Source of the DNA: Crotalaria pallida
Lineage: Eukaryota; Streptophyta; Magnoliopsida; Fabales; Fabaceae
Direction of reading: 5' to 3'
DNA length: 64,000 bases
Assembly (NCBI GenBank): GCA_037953625.1
Contig: CM075652.1
Span: forward strand, 11,366,501 to 11,430,500
Shown: piece after piece, positions 21,786 through 35,007 of the stretch
Numbering within the stretch: the stretch's first letter is position 1
Layout: every line of letters starts with the position of its first letter
Notes under the pieces: model-generated
Told to the model about the DNA's origin: nothing
Databases searched by the model: none
The model's input: the letters and a program-made list of their open reading frames with translations, nothing else
Position numbers and translations under genes: made by a program

Positions 21786-24437
21786 TGTAACATCCCAAAT
21801 TTTTATTTCAGCCTAATAGGAAATTATGCCAAGTATTTAGGAAGAATTTCCATGATTTGAGGAAGGTATTGGGTATCAATCCAAACCTAAATGAGTAATG
21901 AGCCTAAGGAAATGAATTGGAGTTACAAAATCATCAAAATATAACTTTTCACTGAATTAATCGATTACTCTGCATGGCAGTAATCGATTACCAGGCCTCA
22001 GGTTAAGTTACACAAAATGTTGCAGCAATTTAATCGATTACAAGGGTACGGTAATCGATTACTTTGAGTAAGTAATCGATTACATTCGGGGGGTTAATCG
22101 ATTACTAAGGCTCTGATGAATGTACTGAGAAAGGTTGCATCACATAGGTAATCGATTACTTTGTGTGAGTAATCGATTACTCACTGGAAAAATCAGAAAA
22201 AAATAACGCCTGGCAGCCACTCATTCGTGGTTTAGTGGATAAGAATGCATCCACAGCCACACAAAACGCTTTGGGCTTGTTGATGAGAGATAAGAATGGG
22301 AAAAACAAACAACACAACATCACGCCTCCCTCTTCTCCCTCTCCACCTCGTCTTTTTCTTCCTTCTCCATAGGGTTCCATTTCTCTTCCAAAATCAACCC
22401 AAAATCAAGAGGCTCCTCCCATATCTATTATCAAATCCTTCCTTTTCTCACTCCAAGTAAGTATGCAAACCTTGGATTTCTCTATCTCTCTCCTTCCCTC
22501 TCTCATACACAACCTTTCTCTCTCTTCTCCAGGGTGTCATATCTCCATCATCAAGGTGCAAGAAGCAAGGAGATTAAGCACTAGTATCATCAACCATCAC
22601 CTTTCTAATCTTTAAAGTAAGTAAATCAGTCAGAGAAATCAACTTCTATTTCTCTCTCTCTAGAATTCGTCCTCTTCTTTCTCTCTCTTCCATCCATGGA
22701 AGTTTCAAGCTTTAACTCATGAAAATTTGTTTGTTTCATGAACATAATCAAGGATTATGGCTCTTGTTTTAGGTTCCTTCATTCTCCCTGTGATTATAAC
22801 TATTTGGTGGTAAAAGCTCAAGCTTAGGGAAAGCTAAATCTCCATATCTCTAAGAATTGAGGTAAGGAGGTTTGTGTTACCATATTCTAGGGGGTAGATT
22901 GTATTGTGTATATATTGGGTTGCTATGAGGTGTTTGTTATTTAGGGTAATGAACCCTAGGATAGATAATAATATGTTAGGGATGTAAGTACATATAAAAG
23001 TAATTGGATATCTTACTTGTGCTTAATTCTAACTATTGATACTTGAATTACTTGGTTGATATTTTGTTAAATCATAATGAGCCCTAGAATTTATGTATGA
23101 TGAAAAATATGATGCTTGGAATGAAACTCGTTGCAACAGGTGTATACTTATAAGGAACTGGACTAGGGATGGTTAAATGTTAGGTGTGCATAATGGTGAT
23201 TGATTTTGCATAATTGTTTATTTGTGGATATAAGTGTCTTATTAAAGAAAGAATTGAGTGAATGAATGAATGGTGTGATCGGAATTATGTGTATTGTTAT
23301 GCTTAAATCTTATTATTTATACGTATAACCTATGTGGTGGTATGAGGTACCTTCCGGTGTGGAGGTGAAGTACCCACCGGCCAAATTGTATGAGGTACCT
23401 TCTGGTGTGGAGGTGAAGTACAATGGTATGAGGTACCTTCCGGTGTGGAGGTGAAGTACCCACCAGCCAAATTGTATGAGGTACCTTCCGGTGTGGAGGT
23501 GAAGTACAATGGTATGAGGTACCTTCCGGTGTGGAGGTGAAGTACCCATAGGCCAAATTGTATGAGGTACCTTCCGGTGTGGAGGTGAAGTACAATGGAG
23601 TGAGATACACCTTAAGAATGAAATGAAGAAAAGAAAGAAAAGAATGAATTATGATGATGATATAGAACCTGAAATTTAATGTGTGCTACTTGATAAATTA
23701 AATGTGAGGAGTTTGGAAATTTATGCTTGATAACTCATGCTTTTTTTGAACCAAGTTAGAATTAATGAAATTATGTTTTAGCATACCTTAAAAAGAACTA
23801 AATAATTATGATATGTACATGTCTTTTATTGGGAGTGCTTAATTGTGAAATGTGCTTTATTTGACTATATGTGTATGGCTTGGTGGTTCAGTATAGCATA
23901 ATAGAAACTGCTTCCCTATTTTATTGTGTAATGCTTACCTCCTTACCATTTTTCAGGTACTGAGCTGGAGCATACACCAGATTTGGCCGAACCGGATTAC
24001 TCTCCCTCACAGGGAGAGTAGGGTTTATGTGGGATTTAGTACATATTTTTGGGACCTAAGCCTCCTATGTTTTTAATGTATATGTGTTGTGTATACCTTT
24101 TTGAATGAGGCTTAGGATGACTTTATTTTGTTAAGTTTTAAAACTTGGATTTATATTATTCAAGCTTTTTATTTCTGCTGTTACTCTAATTACTGGATGC
24201 ACTTATATATGTAGAGCCCACTGGGCCTTGACATGATTCATATATCTGGAATGAAGCCCTGTTGGCTACTGGTTGTCATTTGATAATGTTTTCGCAGGTT
24301 AAATTTCGGATTAGTCCGAAAAACAAACAAAACTCCGTCCGTTTGACGGGTGATTTTACTAATTAAAAAGGAATTTTTTTTTAAGTGCGCATTTTTAATT
24401 ATGGGGTATTTAAGGGTAATAAATCCTAGGTGTTACA
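21786..24437 (+). repeat. 3' LTR of A, uninterrupted
   Basis: 2652 bp, TGTAACATCC to GTGTTACA, then ATGAA duplication. In order: AATCGATTA palindrome cluster (about 21955-22190), pyrimidine-rich leader-like stretch with GTAAGT sites (about 22320-22870), minisatellite (23336-23599), and the acceptor-like TTTTTCAGGTACTGAGC (about 23950). It is the reference for locating E1 and E2 inserts in the 5' LTR. Confidence 0.93.
23336..23599 (+). repeat. LTR minisatellite, six copies (A 3' LTR)
   Basis: Same unit as at 11959-12211, here strictly alternating long and short units, so a higher-order period of about 85 bp. The order differs from the 5' LTR, so the array has rearranged since insertion, or one copy was disturbed by E1 inserting at its edge. 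Confidence 0.9.
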
Positions 24438-25465
24438 ATGAATGTTGTTGAATTTATATAAGTGATAACTTAGGGTCTAGAAATGAACCTGATAGATTTT
24501 AAGTTTTAATTAATTTTATGTATTGAATTGAGTAACTGATGAATCAATTAAGGTTAGTAAAAGGGACTTAAGCTTATTGGAATTAATTGATATTAGCGAA
24601 AGTGACTTAAGAATAAGGGAAGTTAATAGAGATGAGATTAATTGAGGATTGGCTTAAAGGTCTAAAGCATAAAAGAATGGATGGAACTAAGATTGATGGA
24701 GGTTAGTGGAAAGAAGTTAAGCATGGATCAAGTTCTAGCCTATAAATAGGAAGATATAAGAGAATTTAGGGAATGGTAATAAAGAAATGAATGATGGATT
24801 AATTAGATAATAAGTTAGGGAACAATAAGAGTAGCACAGTTGATAATTAATGAAAGAGAAGTAAGGATAGTTAATAAGGAAAAGGAAAGAGAGATAAGAA
24901 TTAAAAGTGAGAATCGAATAAGTAAGTAATAAAATAGAACACAGAAGGTCATGACGAACCCGTGGATTGGAAATTATTCTGTAACTAGTTGTGTATGATA
25001 TGATGTGAGTTATTTGTGATAAATGTGTATGACCTTAGTTTGTTGTTATACGTTCGTAGAAACAATTTTTCTAAGTTCTATGTAATGTTACCCTTCTTGC
25101 TGTTTTTTTTACAGGTACAGAGGCGGAGCTTGCACTATTACCGGCCGAGCAGGAATACACTCCACCCCATGGAATGTAAACTAGTCATGAGAGGGATATA
25201 ATTAATTTGGTGTAATTAGCATAGTTTAATTTTAGAAGCCTTGAAAATCTTGTATTATTTTTTGTAGCAGGGCATGAGTGCTAAGCTGATTGTAATTACC
25301 AAATAGGTACATGTTTTAAAATATTCTGAACATGACAGGTATTTAGGAAGAAAATTTTTGGAAAGTTTGAAAAGCAGAGGAAACTCTGTCGAATTTTATT
25401 AAGAAATTTTCAAGTAACTTAATAAGCTTAATTTAATTAAGGTAATTATTTGTAAGGATGTCACA
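24438..25465 (+). repeat. LTR of old gypsy element D, right part
   Basis: Continues 4410-4465 after removal of A. It ends AAGGATGTCACA directly before a PBS, so this is the 3' end of a 5' LTR. The TTTTTTACAGGTACAGAGGCGGAGC stretch (about 25106-25130) parallels the end of the A LTR and, in reverse, 35340-35390 in H. ORFs here are chance. The start of this LTR is outside the window. Confidence 0.78.
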
Positions 25466-25588
25466 GTTTGGTATCAGAGCAGTTTTTCCTCGGCCTTGGA
25501 GTGTGAACTCACAACTCCTTTGGTTTACTCACCAAGCGAGTAACCGATAGATAGCTAAGTATCTAAGTTAGATGAATAGAGTGTATAT
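25466..25588 (+). other. PBS and first internal bases of D
   Basis: TGGTATCAGAGC at 25469-25480 is a perfect initiator-Met PBS. CTCACCAAGCGAGTAA follows near 25528, as in A. The internal region is cut after about 120 bases by F. Confidence 0.8.
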
Positions 25589-26719
25589 TGTAACATCCTG
25601 AATTTAATGTCTTGTTTAATTAGAATAATTCTAATTGAAATTAATGGAAATCATAGGAATAAGTTGGGATTTTACTAAGGGAAAAGCATGCCAGAGTTAG
25701 GAAGCATTAGCAAAGAATAAGAGAGTCCGAGTATAGTTGATCAGACCTCGGGCCGACGTATCCCATCTTAGTCGACCAACGAGCGACGTTCAGGGTCGCG
25801 GACCCATCTTAACCGAAGTAAGCCGAGCAGCGAACATCAGACTATTAGGTTACCCCGTAAACTTGGGATGAGCTCGAATCACCGTACCGAGCTAAGAGGA
25901 CTTATGTAGTGGACATGCTTCCGAACTGAACAGCTAGTACTGAACTCATGAGAACCGAGCTCATGAGAACCGAACAGATAACATTGAGCTCACGAGAACC
26001 GACCTCGTCTCGTTTGACAACCCTTAGTAGTGAGTAACCGAGCATATTGAGACGATTCGCGTCGAACAGTTAAGACTAGACCGACCTTACATCGACGCTA
26101 GGGTATTTTGGCCCTCATACGCCAAGCATTTATTTTTATCGATCTCAGTCCAAGTAAGGCCTTCAGAGATCCTAGAACTAATGCTAAAGCGAATGGCTCG
26201 CACAGTGTTTTTCGCGCCCAGGCGTGAGCGTCATACCATTGGCTCCCTCTCAACCACTCATTTGTGGCTTCCTCAGGAAGCCATTAATTTATAACCACAT
26301 ATTTACCAAACTTCCAAGGGAAGCTTCTCACCAGGACCACATGTTTAGTTCCAAAGGGAAATAAAAGAAAAACAAAGGCCAACATAACAACACACGAAAA
26401 CACATATCAACTTCATCTTCTCCATTTCTCCACTAGGGCTCTAGAGATAAACACCATCCTTATCATTTTACTCACAGACTCTACCATCATCATCAACCCT
26501 CATCAAGCCTCAACCATTATCAATAGCCGAAGATCATTCCCTCCACTTTCTCATAAACTTCAAACTCTTCCTCGTCATTCCTAGGGCTTTGCTAAGGTGT
26601 CAAAGAAGGTTCAAGGGGCTATTGATTTGGGAGTTCGAACACAAGAACAAGGCTAAGATTCGCAGATCTTCCTTATCTCTTACGGGTGGGTTTACCCTAG
26701 CTTAGGTTTGGGTTTCTAG
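25589..26719 (+). repeat. LTR fragment F (gypsy, +)
   Basis: Opens TGTAACATCCTGAATTTAATG like the A and G LTRs. It has a GC-richer middle (about 25720-26200) with three copies of GA(G/A)CTCA(C/T)GAGAACCGA (25941-26002), then a pyrimidine-rich leader-like stretch (about 26380-26600). Its orientation is taken from that arrangement. It is cut by G at 26720 and its other end is not in the window. Confidence 0.65.
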
Positions 26720-29279
26720 TGTAACATCCTGACTTTTTAATTTCAAATACATTAGTTAAGATTGTTAATTTCATTAGAAAATACTTGGGGTTTTATAAAA
26801 ATTTTGGCGGAGTTTCGTTTAAAATACGGATTTTCCCCAAATAGATTTTTCATCCTGTCAAGTCCAGAACAGATTGCAGGGAAAAGAGATCTATAATTAC
26901 ATTTTAGAACTATTTCAAAGAGGATATCATTATATCCACCCCATACACTTATACTTTCATAAAAGTCATTATAGAGTCCCTTTTTACAAAATCAAAATAG
27001 GCTTTACTCCAAGCAGAAGCAAGGTTAAAATACAACTTTGATTAATGAAAATATTTTACATAATAGAATCTTAGTCTGGTTGCTAAAGTGATGCGACTAC
27101 AAGGTCACTATCACAATTATGCTCTCTTTAAAAGAGAGTGGTGACTCTCGGCATAGAAGCTATGAACATCTTTCTCCACAGGGTACCTAATATGGTCAAC
27201 AGTAAGGGTGAGTAACTTGGATATAGATTAGAGAAAAACATTTGAAAGTAATACTAAGGCATGACTAAGCACAATCATAACACAAAGTACTAAAGTAAAA
27301 GAAGAGTTTTCAACGACAATCACCAATCAATTAAAACGATTCATATTTATAATGCTATGCTTTAATGTACAATCACATGATTATGCTAAGCACGTCACAC
27401 TTATGAATTTGATTATTGAATCCGATGTTACACAATTCATTTCATTTCATTGACTTTAACAATTTAATCGGATTCAATGATCTAACTCATTATGCAATCC
27501 CTTCCACACTTTCACTTTAACATTAACACTTTAACTTTAGCTTTAACTTTAACACTTTAACTTTTCCCTTTTCATTAACTTTTCCATATCCTCACATACA
27601 CCCTCCACTCTGGGGAAAAACCGACCAGGAGTAAGCATTTCTCAACCTAAGGTACTTCACCCCTTTAGGGTTCGTCATACCGCATTTCACCCCTCTAGGG
27701 TTCGTCATGCTTGCTTGCACAGTACTTCACCCCTCTAGGGTTTGTCATACAATTCGGATTGATTCGCCCAAATTGGCTTTAGCATAAATCACCCTCGACT
27801 GGCCAAAAGGAACCAAAGTAATAGAATTATTATAGTTTGCATAGAACCAATCCGCAACACGGGAGTCAAACCCATGTCCTGTTCAAGATCAAAGTCCTCC
27901 ATAATAATTCTAATAATTTACTTTTGTCCTCATCAATCAAAAAGACGTGTGTTTATCCCCTACTCCTAATGTCCACCTTTACACCATGAATGATACTATG
28001 TGCAAGTGCTTTTCAATTGAGATTGAAACCCCCTTTTTATTCTCCTTTTTAAAATCACATTAATTTGGTTCAACTCAATTGAATAGTACTTGACCCTAAG
28101 GTATGCATAACTATTAATACTTTTAATCTTGTAATTGCAAGCACATCTTAATCACAGAGAAACAACAATTATATAACCAACATAAGATTTAACACATTTA
28201 AACATAAAAGCACATATATATAATCACAATCACTTAGGGTTTTCACACTAAACTATTTCCTCCTAATCCTAATCTTAACCAAACATTTAAATATACTTAA
28301 TCAAGTCCCAATTACTAATTTCAAACCCTTTCCCTAAGCTAGACCCAATTTACACCCCTTACCTTGAGGAGAGAGGAAGAGGAATCGGGGTTTTGTTGGA
28401 GCTCCCTCACCAAGCTCCAATCCTTGCTCCAAGACTCCTATTCCTTGTCCTTTAGCATCTTCTAAGACTAATTGAATGATTGGGAGGCTCAATTTGATGG
28501 GTTGGAAAAGTTAGGGTTTTGGGGTTTGATTTGGGGGTTTTGAGAAAGAGGAATTTAATATAATTGAGATTGAGAGAGGGAATATGATAGAGAGTTGATA
28601 GGGAGTGATTATATGAAGTTAATTTAATGAGGTTCGGTGTTAATTTGTTGATTTGAAGAAGTTTATGGTAGAGAGAGAAGGGATCTCGAGAAAGAGGAAG
28701 AGGAACAATGAGTTTCAACACTTTGAAATCGTGTTTTATGGCTAAACAGCAGTGGTTAATCGATTAACCACTTTGGTTAATCGATTAACACTCAACAGTT
28801 GCACATGGTTAATCGATTAACCCCCACCATTAACCAATTAGTGCCAGAAGGTGGCTAAAAATATAATCGATTAACCTACCCTCTAATCGATTAGTGGCTG
28901 AACATTGCCAAAAACTTAATCGATTAACTGGTTCAGCCCACCATTCCCTTGCACTTCAAATTGTCCTAACTTCTTCGTTAATCGTCGGATCTTGCTCAAA
29001 TTTTGGGACAAGCATTCTAAGACACTCATCTTCACATCCAACGGTGGAATTTGGGTTTAGAGCTATGGATATTTTATTCCTAATTTCCTAAGGTCCCTTG
29101 TTATTTAGATTTTAAATAACCCTTCTAAAACTCATTTCTAAGCTAATTCTACCTCATAAAACCTACCCTTATTAAATCCTACATTCTAAACGGAATCAAA
29201 GACTTGGAAACAACACTACTCTTATCAAAATTCCATTAACTAAGGCACCTAATGATTTGGGAAAATCGGGGATGTTACA
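26720..29279 (-). repeat. 3' LTR of G (left, complete)
   Basis: 2560 bp, TGTAACATCCTGAC to GGGGATGTTACA on the plus strand. It holds three copies of a TTCACCCCT(C/T)TAGGGTTCGTCAT repeat (about 27655-27750) and a cluster of TTAATCGATTAA palindromes (about 28755-28930). A minus-strand ORF at 28452-28721 is in the LTR and not credible as a gene. Confidence 0.87.
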
Positions 29280-29317
29280 ATACTCCCCCACTTAAAGGAA
29301 TTTCGTCCCCGAAATTC
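29280..29317 (-). promoter_or_regulatory. Polypurine tract and inverted repeat of G
   Basis: Reading the minus strand: hairpin arms GAATTTCG/CGAAATTC (29298-29317), then the polypurine tract TAAGTGGGGGAGTA against the LTR. This matches the arrangement in A. Confidence 0.75.
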
Positions 29318-32300
29318 GACTGAGTTCAAAGAACTAAAAGAGATATAGAGCTATATGCTCTAGTAACACAATGAACCTTATCTTGGTCAATGAAAGGGTT
29401 ATGACTTTTGGGGATTCACTCCCCCACTTAAAACACAACAACGGTTGAGGTTTTACTCTTAGGAAAACTAACCTATTCCAACTAATCAGAGAAGCAACAA
29501 GTCCTCAACTCCCCTGTAACATATAATCACTCAATAAAATATAGGCTACAATATCAGGAAAACATTTTAAACAGATAATTATAAATAACATGCTCAAAAA
29601 GGAACAACACATAAAGCATTTATCAATAAAAGGAATTAACATAACAAAACCTAATTCAGACACTATCAAAAGAGATAACAGTACACATCAACAGTTTTAA
29701 AATACTATTTGTTTATCTAAAATCAAATACAAAGAGCATCATGGTTTGGAATTTTATCAAAGAGTATACTTTTGAAAGAAAAGTAAGACATCAACTCAAC
29801 ACAAGTAAATGAAAATAATTACTACACAATAAGATAGTCTTGCATTGAATTAAATTGAATTTGATAGAAGTTTGAAAGATTTTGGTATGGCAAGACTTGC
29901 TTGGGGTAAAAGAGATTTGTGCATTATGGAATAACAAAATCAAGGTTTGGAGAGAAAATCATTAAATGAATAGGGTTTACAAACGATAAAGTATATGAGT
30001 CAACATTCAAAATCGGGAGATACGTTTCAAAACCTTAATACACCCTAATTCGAAAATTAGTTCGCAATCTTATTTATGAAAATAGATATTTGATATTCAT
30101 ACTATGAAATATAGAAGGAATAAGGTTTGGAATGTCCACATGAAATGAGCACATTAGAACAGTTACAATTTCATTTTACAATGAGCATTTTCTTAAAGAA
30201 GTAAACAAAATTGGGGAATACTTTACATATGGACATGATTGGAAAATAAGGGTTATAATAAAAGATAGGTATAAGGGTTGTTCTTAGAAAATTAAACTGA
30301 TGTTTATAAAAAGGGAGGTTGCAAATATTACACAAATAGATATACTTCGATAATATATATAGAGAAATTGAGTTGTCATACACCCAAAACTTAGTTTATC
30401 AAAATTATAAGTTTTATCATGTGCAACACTTTCTCTAAGAAAGAGGTTGCACTGAAAATATACATATGTACTAATGAAAGAATTGGAATTAGAAATTGCC
30501 ATGCAAAGAACACAACAAAGTGTATAAAAGAGCTAAACTTGGAACTAGACTTAAAGAATTTTCATGAGAGAAATACGAGACACTTATTTTGAAAGAATCT
30601 GATTTGATAAGTAATCACTAAGGATTAATATAATATCCTTTCAAAATCATTTTCAAAGATGGGTAAAAATATTCCTTATCTAAAATCAACTTTGGTTTGT
30701 AGACGAAGAGTATGAAAATAATTAAAAGTTGGGAACTATCATAAAAAGATCCCTAATAATTTGATTGATAAAAATAGTTTAACTTAACATATAGTCTTAG
30801 TAAGCTTAAAAGTGTAAATACACACACATACACGTACAAATCAATCATTCAGAAACACGTAAGGCCTACTTCCTATATAAACATCTAAATGTCTATATGC
30901 CTATGACTTAAACTCTAAGACTCCATCAAATCAGACCTAACTTCTACTACCTAATCTAGGACTTAGAACCTATTGAGGTGCTACACTCGACCTAATAGAT
31001 AACTCCACAAGGCAAGACCTCAACTAGTCCTATGTTTATTATTTTCTATAAGGATCAAGGCTTCCTATTTGGTTCTTGAGGTTAGGACTTTACACGACTG
31101 TTTCTCGTCTCCAATCCTAATCGAAACTTGAATACCACGATCTAGATTTCAACGCTAAAACTTTCCTACCGGATGTTAAAATTGGGGCTTTAACATTCGA
31201 CAAACTACATTCCTTAAAATAGTTCATAAGGGTTTTGAAAATCATTTGTAGTTTCGGAATATCGCTTGTTCAATAGTACCCACACATTTCCTCGGAGTTC
31301 TAAGTGAACTTAAAGGAAAAGACATAACATCCTTCACCTTAACTTAAGTTCTAACTTAAATCTTAACTCTAAGATAGCATGCATTGCCTTTACCCCACCT
31401 TACTACCTTCACTTACATTCCTCAAATCCACATCATAGAAAAGTTATGAAATGTTGACTTGCAAGAAAAAGATTTGGTATTCGATGATAAAGTACTTTTA
31501 AAGATTTGCATCTTCTTCATCATAAGGAAAACACCTTGCACTTGATAAATCCTTTTTATTTAAAACTTTGACAAAATTATCGGATAGGAAAAGACATGTC
31601 AAGTATTCAAAAGTTCAAAGTGTTTCTATACGTTTTCCAAGGTCATTTCACATTAGCTTTGAAACTGATTCAGGAGTTTTGAGGACTCTTTGAACCAGGC
31701 AAACGAGAGTCCTCTATGATTCGTCAAACTCAAATAAAAGGAATGTATTCTTCGGTTAAAAGTTTAATTTCATTTAAATTTTCAAATCTCACTGAGTACA
31801 TTTCCTTTTATTTTAACTTTAAAGTTCAAGCTTTGATTTGAACTGACTTATATCGCATTCAGTGAATTCCTATTTAATCAGCAATTGGTGTAACTTAAGA
31901 ATAAACTACACCATCATTCAATTAGTTAGGAATTCACAGTATTGGCATTACGTTCTTAAAAACTGGTGTTGCGACACTTAATCAATTATCAAAGTTGGAA
32001 CCAATTCCATGCCTTGGAAAATATTAGAATACTAGTATAATTGACATTTATTATCATTAATAATATTTGGATCTTTCAAAGAGAGAGAGTCTCAAAATAA
32101 TCTGATGCAAAAACGATTTATACTTTATCAATAATAGTATGTTTATCACCAAATGTAATGCGGAAATGAAGGAGGTACTTAGGTCTTACTAAAGACGACA
32201 CTTAGCAATTAAAGTGAAAGGCAATTACAAAGGGTTGACACCTATTCACTTCCGCTGCGCACTCTAATAAAGAATGCTCGGAGTGCAAGATGGACTAAAT

Positions 32301-32934
32301 CCTAATGCCTATCTTATTCTTAGGCATAGAAAAATAAATCTGGCAGTTATTTGATTGGATTCAAGGACTTAATGATATTATCTTCCAACAAATGTAAATC
32401 TCGAGGTGGCCAATCTCGATTCCACATTACATTGAAGATAACATCACTTCTCGTACTACCTGAGTTCCAATCAAATAATCTAAAAATAGAACAAAACAAC
32501 GACTCATCTTCGATTCAAATGAGAACTTTGAAACTTCACCATACAGAAAAGTTGCAGTCCTTTATCGTATTTGAAATGGAACTAAAATTCAAACTAAGGT
32601 TTAGTTCTGCCCGTTGGGGTAGCAATTTCATGCTCTGACCCGCTGGGGTTTCTTACTTCCCTTAGTCTGTACTTTCTGTCCACTTTTGAATACAACAAAG
32701 TCACAATTGAAAATTTAATTTCAACCCCTCTTTAAATTGAAGGTAGCATCCTAAGGTTACTAAACTATAACTATCACTATTCCACACTACTAAACTATAC
32801 CAACTTTAGCTAAAGATGCATGAACATAGTGCTAAAATATACAACCTATCTAACTATCCTTAGTTACTCTCATATGGAGTAACTCTTTTAGGAGTAGGAA
32901 ATCCATACTCCACAGCCGAGGAATTGCAACCATT
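29318..32934 (-). other. Internal region of G, no coding capacity seen
   Basis: About 3.6 kb, AT-rich. The longest ORFs are under 100 codons on either strand and show no gag, protease, RT or integrase motif. Confidence 0.7.
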
Positions 32935-32946
32935 GCTTTGACACCA
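32935..32946 (-). other. Primer binding site of G
   Basis: Minus-strand TGGTGTCAAAGC, two bases from the right LTR. It differs from the initiator-Met PBS at two positions. Confidence 0.6.
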
Positions 32947-32948
32947 TT

Positions 32949-35007
32949 TGTAACATCCTGACTTTTTAATTTAAAATACATTAGTTAAGATTGTTAATTT
33001 CATTAGAAAATACTTGGGTTTTTATAAAAATTTTGGCGGAGTTTCGTTTAAAATACGGATTTTCCCCAAATAGATTTTTAATCCTGTCAAGTCAAGAACA
33101 GATTGCAGGGAAAAGAGATCTATAATTACATTTTAGAACTATTTCAAAGAGGATATCATTATATCCACCCCATACACTAATACTTTCATAAAAGTCATTA
33201 TACAGTCCCTTTTTACAAAATCAAAATAGGCTTAACTCCAAGCAGAAGCAAGGTTAAAATACAACTTTGATTAATGAAAATATTTTACATAATAGAATCT
33301 TAGCCTGGTTGCTAAAGTGATGCGACTACAAGGTCACTATCACAATTATGCTCTCTTTAAAAGAGAGTGGTGACTCTCGGCATAGAAGCTATGAACATCT
33401 TTCTCCGCAGGGTACCTAATATGGTCAACAGTAAGGGTGAGTAACTTGGATATAGATTAGAGAAAAACATTTGAAAGTAATACTAAGGCATGACTAAGCA
33501 CAATCATAACATAAAGTACTAAAGTAAAAGAAGAGTTTTCAACGACAATCACCAATCAATTAAAACGATTCATATTTATAATGCTATGCTTTAATGTACA
33601 ATCACATGATTATGCTAAGCACGTCACACTTATGAATTTGATTATTGAATCCGATGTTACACAATTCATTTCATTTCATTGACTTTAACAATTTAATCGG
33701 ATTCAATGATCTAACTCATTATGCAATCCCTTCCACACTTTCACTTTAACATTAACACTTTAACTTTAGCTTTAACTTTAACACTTTAACTTTTCCCTTT
33801 TCATTAACTTTTCCATATCCTCACATACACCCTCCACTCTGGGGAAAAACTGACCAGGAGTAAGCATTTCTCAACCTAAGGTACTTCACCCCTTTAGGGT
33901 TCGGCATACCGCACTTCACCCCTCTAGGGTTCGTCATGCTTGCTTGCACAGTACTTCACCCCTCTAGGATTCGTCATACAATTCGGATTGATTCGCCCAA
34001 ATTGGCTTTAGCAGAAATCACCCTCGACTGGCCAAAAGGAACCAAAGTAATAGAATTATTATAGTTTGCATAGAACCAATCCGCAACACGGGAGTCAAAC
34101 CCATGTCCTGTGCAAGATCAAAGTCCTCCATAATAATTCTAATAATTTACTTTTGTCCTCATCAATCAAAAAGACGTGTGTTTTTTCCCTACTCCTAACG
34201 TCCACCTTTACACCATGAATGATACTATGTGCAAGTGCTTTTCAATTGAGATTGAAACCCCCTTTTTATTCTCCTTTTTAAAATCACATTAATTTGGTTC
34301 AACTCAATTGAATAGTACTTGACCCTAAGGTATGCATAACTATTAATACTTTTAATCTTGTAATTGCAAGCACATCTTAATCACAGAGAAACAACAATTA
34401 TATAACCAACATAAGATTTAACACATTTAAACATAAAAGCACATATATATAATCACAATCACTTAGGGTTGTCACACTAAACTATTTCCTCCTAATCCTA
34501 ATCTCAACCAAACATTTAAATATACTTAATCAAGTCCCAATTACTAATTTCAAACCCTTTCCCTAAGCTAGACCCAATTTACACCCCTTACCTTGAGGAG
34601 AGAGGAAGAGGAATCGGGGTTTTGTTGGAGCTCCCTCACCAAGCTCCAATCCTTGATCCAAGACTCCTATTCCTTGTCCTTTAGCATCTTCTAAGACTAA
34701 TTGAATGATTGGGAGGCTCAATTTGATGGGTTGGAAAAGTTAGGGTTTTGGGGTTTGATTTGGGGGTTTTGAGAAAGAGGAATTTAATTGAGATTGAGAG
34801 AGGGAATATGATAGAGAGTTGATAGGGAGTGATTATATGAAGTTAATTTAATGAGGTTCGGTGTTAATTTGATAATTTGAAGAAGTTTATGGTAGAGAGA
34901 GAAGGGAGCTCGAGAAAGAGGAAGAGGAACAATGAGTTTCAACACTTTGAAATCGTGTTTTATGGCTGAACAGCAGTGGTTAATGGATTAACCACTTTGG
35001 TTAATCG
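32949..35007 (-). repeat. 5' LTR of G (right), truncated by H
   Basis: Matches 26720-28787 closely, with small differences such as TCATCCTG/TAATCCTG and a 6-base loss near 34785. About 490 bases of its far end are missing where H begins. Confidence 0.87.

Larger units (their letters stand above)
4466..24437 (+). mobile_element. Element A: gag-only Ty3/gypsy retrotransposon, complete, with nested inserts
   Basis: Bounded by TGTAACATCC and GTGTTACA and flanked by the 5-bp duplication ATGAA (4461-4465, 24438-24442). Without its two inserts (E1, E2) it is about 8.4 kb: 5' LTR about 2.63 kb, internal region 3086 bp, 3' LTR 2652 bp. The internal region has a PBS, one gag ORF and a 3' spacer, but no protease, RT, RNase H or integrase. 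It is therefore non-autonomous. The LTR style, gag and PPT hairpin resemble Tekay-type chromoviruses (inference). Confidence 0.92.
26720..35007 (-). mobile_element. Element G: non-coding gypsy LARD, minus strand
   Basis: Two matching LTRs (26720-29279, 32949-35007) enclose 3669 bases with PPT on the left and PBS on the right, so it reads on the minus strand. The presumed left target duplication is TCTAG (26715-26719). The right LTR is cut by H after AATCG, at the place corresponding to about 28787 in the left LTR. No gag or pol was found: a large retrotransposon derivative. Confidence 0.85.

Noticed and set aside
27865..27895. Possible tRNA-like B box (reverse strand GGTTTGACTCC) in the G LTR
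   Set aside because: One mismatch to the box B consensus, no box A or cloverleaf nearby; not enough for a tRNA or SINE.
28452..28721. 89-aa minus-strand ORF in the G LTR
   Set aside because: Low complexity, inside an LTR, no family resemblance; the second LTR copy has a 6-base loss in the same stretch.
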